Source: an uncultured Clostridium sp.
GTDB taxonomy: Bacteria; Bacillota_I; Bacilli_A; RF39; UBA660
Assembly: GCA_905199855.1 (NCBI GenBank)
Contig: CAJKHY010000033.1
Span: forward strand, 1-8,095
Direction: 5' to 3'
Length of the DNA: 8,095 bases
In this document: positions 5,879 through 8,095 of the stretch, piece after piece
How the letters are laid out: every line of letters starts with the position of its first letter
Position numbering within the stretch: the first letter of the stretch is position 1
Notes under the pieces: model-generated
What the model saw: only the letters and a program-made list of their open reading frames with translations
Told to the model about the DNA's origin: nothing
The model's database searches: none
Made by a program: the position numbers and the translations under genes

Positions 5879-6790
5879 CTATATAGATGATTGTATGGTA
5901 GCTATGTTCTTGAATGTGGAACCTGGTTCATAGGTCATCCATATTGGTAGGTTTCTATTTATTTCTTCTAGGGTATAATTTTGGTAATTATTAGGATCGA
6001 AGTTGGGACGACTGCTCATTCCTAATATTTCTCCAGTATTGGGATCCATTGCTAATGCTAGGGCATGGTCGGGATTATATTTAGTTACAACGTTATCTAA
6101 TTCTCTTTCAATCGATGCTTGTATATCGAAATTGATCGTAAGTTCTATATCAATGCCATCTTGGGGCTTAACATAAACTTCTTGCATATTCAGTTTGTTT
6201 CCTTTGGCGTCGGCATAATATTTGATGGCCCCATATTCGCCCGTTAAGTAACTATCGTATTGTAATTCTAATCCTGATAAGCCTTGATTATCAATACCTA
6301 CATAGCCTAATACGTGAGATAACATGGTACCATATGGGTAATATCTTTTTGATTCTTTAACTAGATATACTCCTTCGTATTTATAACTATTTATTTTATC
6401 AGCAATTTCATAACTTAATCTTCTGCCTTCTGGGTGTACTCTTTCTATTGATGTTTTTTTACTTACATGTTTGTGCATTTCTTCGTAGCTAACATTTAAG
6501 ATTTCACTTAATGTTTTGGCTACGGTTTCTTTATTTTTGATTTGGTTTGGTATTAAAATTAGGGATGTTGTTGTTAGGTTATCGGCAATGACTTTATTAT
6601 CGCTGGTTTTTATTTTACCACGGTTGGCTTCGATGGGAAGATTTCTACTCCAAAGGGCATTGGCTAATTTGTTTAATTTATTATAGTCAATTACTTGGAT
6701 GTAGAATACTTTGCATATTATCAGGATAAAGCATAGTATTATTATTAGGAATATTATTTTTTCTCTTTTATGAATTTTTTTAAAGAACAT
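5879..6790 (-). CDS. class B penicillin-binding protein (SpoVD/PBP2B type), N-terminal part, truncated by the element
   Basis: Class B PBPs are membrane-anchored DD-transpeptidases that cross-link peptidoglycan at the septum or spore cortex. The 303-residue frame has a basic N-terminus, one membrane segment (about 11-29), the PBP dimerisation region (WSRNLPIEANRG, ADNLTTTSL, SHVLGYVG, GLSGLELQYD) and the start of the transpeptidase domain (ALAMDPNTGEILGMSSRPNFDP). It reaches YEPGSTFK, with Ser291 and Lys294 forming SxxK. From Asn295 the residues come from the element, and a TAG stops the frame. SxN and KTG are therefore missing and the product cannot be an active transpeptidase. The ATG at 6790 has GGTG 6 nt upstream; a longer start at 6835 lacks one. 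SpoVD and PBP2B cannot be told apart without the C-terminus (PASTA domain) or dcw-cluster neighbours. It probably follows pncC in one transcript. Confidence 0.9.
   Translation of the reverse strand: MFFKKIHKREKIIFLIIILCFILIICKVFYIQVIDYNKLNKLANALWSRNLPIEANRGKIKTSDNKVIADNLTTTSLILIPNQIKNKETVAKTLSEILNVSYEEMHKHVSKKTSIERVHPEGRRLSYEIADKINSYKYEGVYLVKESKRYYPYGTMLSHVLGYVGIDNQGLSGLELQYDSYLTGEYGAIKYYADAKGNKLNMQEVYVKPQDGIDIELTINFDIQASIERELDNVVTKYNPDHALALAMDPNTGEILGMSSRPNFDPNNYQNYTLEEINRNLPIWMTYEPGSTFKNIATIQSSI
5888..5935 (-). other. attR: right attachment site of the 4.3-kb element
   Basis: The core TCTTGAA is at 5908-5914. The element-side arm ATGGTAGCTATGT (5895-5907) is the inverted partner of the left arm. 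Outside the core the PBP frame reads GAA CCA GGT TCC ACA TTC AAG on the minus strand, that is, EPGSTFK. The chromosomal attB is thus the SxxK-coding stretch of the PBP gene, about the most conserved DNA in the gene. Confidence 0.85.
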
Positions 6791-6937
6791 ATAAATCACC
6801 AATAAATAATATGATGATTTTAGAAAAAAAAGCACTTGTTGAAAAAGGACTTATTTGGTTATAGGTTTATTTTCTTATGTGTTTAGTTTTTTCTATTTCT
6901 TAGTACTATTTATTTTACTTTGTTAATTAAAATATGA

Positions 6938-7402
6938 TTATATGATTTTATTTAACATGTTAATTATTTTATCAATAATTTGTTTTTTGTTATCACATCT
7001 ATTACTATTTGTAACTATTATTTTATCACTATAATATTGGTCGTTGTCTTTATCATATATGCTAATATAAACTATGTTATTTTCTTTGTAGGGGTTAAAT
7101 TTATCTTCTTTATTTAATTTACCTGTTACTCCTATTCCATAGTTTGAGTTAGTATACTTTGCTATGTTATAGCTCATTTCGTTGGCTATTTCTATGCTGT
7201 AGACTGTGTATTTGTTAATTGTGTCTTTGCTAATACCCATTTTTATTTTATATTCGTTAGAATAAGTTATGGCTCCAAAGGAAAACACTTCACTTGAACC
7301 TTCTATGTTGGTTATAGTATTGGCTACACCGCCACCTGTACATGATTCCATTGTACTAATTGTTTTTTTTAGTTTAGTTAGTTTTTCTATTATTTCTTTC
7401 AT
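6938..7402 (-). CDS. CinA C-terminal-domain protein (nicotinamide-nucleotide amidase, PncC type)
   Basis: The family deamidates nicotinamide mononucleotide to nicotinate mononucleotide in the pyridine-nucleotide salvage cycle. The 154-residue product is a stand-alone CinA C-terminal domain. MESCTGGGVAN (from residue 18) carries the catalytic Ser of ESCTGG, followed by GSSEVFSFGAITYSNEYK with the conserved Tyr and Lys, and GIGVTG. The usual TGIAGP segment reads GVTGKLN, a variant of the family, so activity is likely but not certain. The start at 7402 has GAGGT 5 nt upstream. The frame extends to an ATG at 7459, but that part overlaps the promoter and is excluded. It lies 147 nt upstream of the PBP gene, with no clear hairpin terminator between them. 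Confidence 0.88.
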   Translation of the reverse strand: MKEIIEKLTKLKKTISTMESCTGGGVANTITNIEGSSEVFSFGAITYSNEYKIKMGISKDTINKYTVYSIEIANEMSYNIAKYTNSNYGIGVTGKLNKEDKFNPYKENNIVYISIYDKDNDQYYSDKIIVTNSNRCDNKKQIIDKIINMLNKII

Positions 7403-7430
7403 ATTTACCTCGATTCTTTTTTCTATTAAT

Positions 7431-7459
7431 ATTATAGTATTTAACTTATTTTTTGTCAA
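7431..7459 (-). promoter_or_regulatory. perfect consensus sigma-A promoter for pncC (and probably the PBP gene)
   Basis: Minus strand: TTGACA (7454-7459), a spacer of exactly 17 nt, and TATAAT (7431-7436). Transcription would start at about 7424, some 22 nt before the pncC ATG. No terminator is visible before the PBP gene or the element, so this strong promoter may also feed the serine recombinase. Confidence 0.88.
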
Positions 7460-7836
7460 AATTATTACATTTTCTTTTATGATAGCATTATAAATTATCT
7501 TCTATATTATATCATTAAAGTGAATATGAAAAGACGCCTCATTTTGAACTGCTTTATCTTATGATAATCTAACAATATTTAGATATCCATTTATGTCATC
7601 AGCAGGATGGTTAATGTGTTTGAGTTGTGGTAGCAAATGGTACTACTTGGCTGGTATTTGCTGTTATATTAATTGTTTCAATGTCGCTTAAATATATGCT
7701 TCTATATATAGATTCAACAGATGTTTTGGGAGGATCTGCTCAAATACTAAATGTTAAAACAGTTTTCTTCTTCTAAAATACATTTTATTTTTGAAGAATA
7801 GTATTTTCAATATTCAATTCTTCTTTATTTTGTGTT
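7460..7836. other. intergenic stretch without a recognised gene; one short hydrophobic frame
   Basis: No gene of known family, tRNA or riboswitch is recognised here. The only notable frame is on the plus strand at 7627-7776: 49 codons from a GTG, with a hydrophobic segment (WLVFAVILIVSM) like one membrane helix, followed by YMLLYIDS. It has no Shine-Dalgarno. A weak inverted repeat (GAAGAAT at about 7794, ATTCTTC further on) with T-rich DNA lies after it and could be a plus-strand terminator. It might be a remnant of a plus-strand gene or a chance frame. Confidence 0.3.
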
Positions 7837-7872
7837 AAAAAAAGTGATTATTACTAAATACTAGTAATAATC
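7837..7872 (-). terminator. rho-independent terminator of lepB
   Basis: GATTATTACT (7846-7855) and AGTAATAATC (7863-7872) form a perfect 10-bp stem with a 7-nt loop. On the minus strand it is followed by seven T (7837-7843). It lies just 18 nt after the signal peptidase stop codon. Confidence 0.85.
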
Positions 7873-7890
7873 TTATTATTGTTAATTATC

Positions 7891-8095
7891 TTATTTTTCT
7901 ATTTTTACTTTACCGAATCTAGTTATTGGCCATATTCTAATACTTGTTGATCCTTTGATATTTTTCTTATCGATTAATCCTATTCTTCTACTATCATTTG
8001 ATACTTCTCGGTTATCTCCTAAAACTAGATATTTATCTTTAGGTATGATATCATAACCTAATTCGGTAAGGTCAAAATCGGCAGTTACTTTGGAA
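7891..8095 (-). CDS. lepB: type I signal peptidase, C-terminal part (5' end outside the window)
   Basis: The enzyme removes signal peptides from exported proteins at the outer face of the membrane. Only the last 67 codons are present. They include the substrate-site stretch YDIIPKDKYLVLGDNREVSNDSRRIGLIDKKNIKG, in two halves: IPKDKYLVLGDN, then DSRRIGLID. GDN-x5-DSR is the conserved box E of the Ser/Lys-dyad family, followed by the usual RIWPITRFGKV end. The catalytic Ser and Lys lie upstream, outside the window, so they cannot be checked. The stop at 7891 is followed by a strong terminator, so this gene is transcriptionally separate from pncC. Confidence 0.93.
   Translation of the reverse strand, partial: SKVTADFDLTELGYDIIPKDKYLVLGDNREVSNDSRRIGLIDKKNIKGSTSIRIWPITRFGKVKIEK

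Larger units (their letters stand above)
1585..5914 (-). mobile_element. 4.32-kb serine-recombinase element with oxidative-stress cargo, inserted in a PBP gene
   Basis: The element interrupts the PBP gene and is flanked by direct 7-bp cores at 1585-1591 and 5908-5914, giving a unit of 4,323 bp. Just inside the cores are the inverted arms ACGTACCTACCAT (left) and, read from the right end, ACATAGCTACCAT. In a circular form they would be joined by TCAAGA, giving a 32-bp dyad centred on AA, the architecture of attP sites of large serine recombinases. Contents in order of transcription are a 47-aa protein, the recombinase, superoxide reductase, an SDR, a flavin reductase-rubredoxin fusion and a YusI-like protein. 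No relaxase, replication, phage structural or resistance gene is present, so it can probably cut itself out and integrate but would need help to move between cells. All its genes point the same way as the interrupted gene. Confidence 0.88.

Noticed and set aside
1585..5914. A tyrosine-recombinase or DDE transposon origin of the element
   Set aside because: There is no such gene. The recombinase has the Ser30 motif, and the dyad attP with a short core fits serine recombination, not target-site duplication by a DDE transposase.
7269..7493. Plus-strand 74-codon frame opposite pncC
   Set aside because: It is antisense to a gene with clear CinA motifs and has no ribosome site of its own.
1..8095. 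CRISPR arrays, tRNA or rRNA genes, riboswitches
   Set aside because: No regularly spaced repeats, cloverleaf-like sequence or recognised riboswitch core was seen on either strand.

Overview
This is a low-GC chromosomal window in which every recognisable gene reads on the minus strand. It uses TGG for Trp, Shine-Dalgarno sites of the AGGAGG/AAAGGA type and consensus sigma-A-type promoters. Together with a YusI-like ArsC family protein and a SpoVD/PBP2B-type transpeptidase, this points to a Firmicute (Bacilli or Clostridia, probably an anaerobic gut lineage). Rank below phylum is a guess.

Right flank (5915-8095), read right to left: the 3' end of a type I signal peptidase gene with its terminator; about 430 bp without a recognisable gene; a perfect TTGACA-17-TATAAT promoter; a CinA C-terminal-domain (PncC-type) gene; and the 5' part of a class B penicillin-binding protein (PBP) gene. 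The PBP gene is cut just after its catalytic STFK codons.

Middle (1585-5914): a compact mobile element, 4,323 bp per unit, inserted in the PBP gene. Both ends share the 7-bp core TCTTGAA. Just inside each core lies one arm of an imperfect 13-bp inverted repeat. Joined in a circle, the ends form a symmetric attP with a non-palindromic AA at its centre, as expected for a large serine recombinase. The element encodes, in order of transcription, a 47-aa protein, a 576-aa large serine recombinase, and from a separate extended -10 promoter the operon superoxide reductase (desulfoferrodoxin) - SDR oxidoreductase - flavin reductase/rubredoxin fusion (Hrb-like) - YusI-like ArsC/Spx family protein. A terminator closes the operon about 30 bp from the element end. 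The cargo looks like a portable oxygen/superoxide-handling module with no regulator of its own.

Left part (1-1591): 57 codons of the same PBP gene continue in frame from the left core, as far as the SxN motif (Ser-Cys-Asn). The homology then stops again and is replaced by a 5'-truncated gene with two DUF5655-like domains, a small phage-type gene and an open frame running off the edge. The PBP gene has therefore been broken twice, each time beside codons of a catalytic motif.

Main hypothesis: excision of the 4.3-kb element would rejoin the PBP gene in frame across its catalytic motif. This resembles serine-recombinase intervening elements in sporulation genes (skin in sigK, SP-beta in spsM). 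Restoration would be only partial here, because of the second break.
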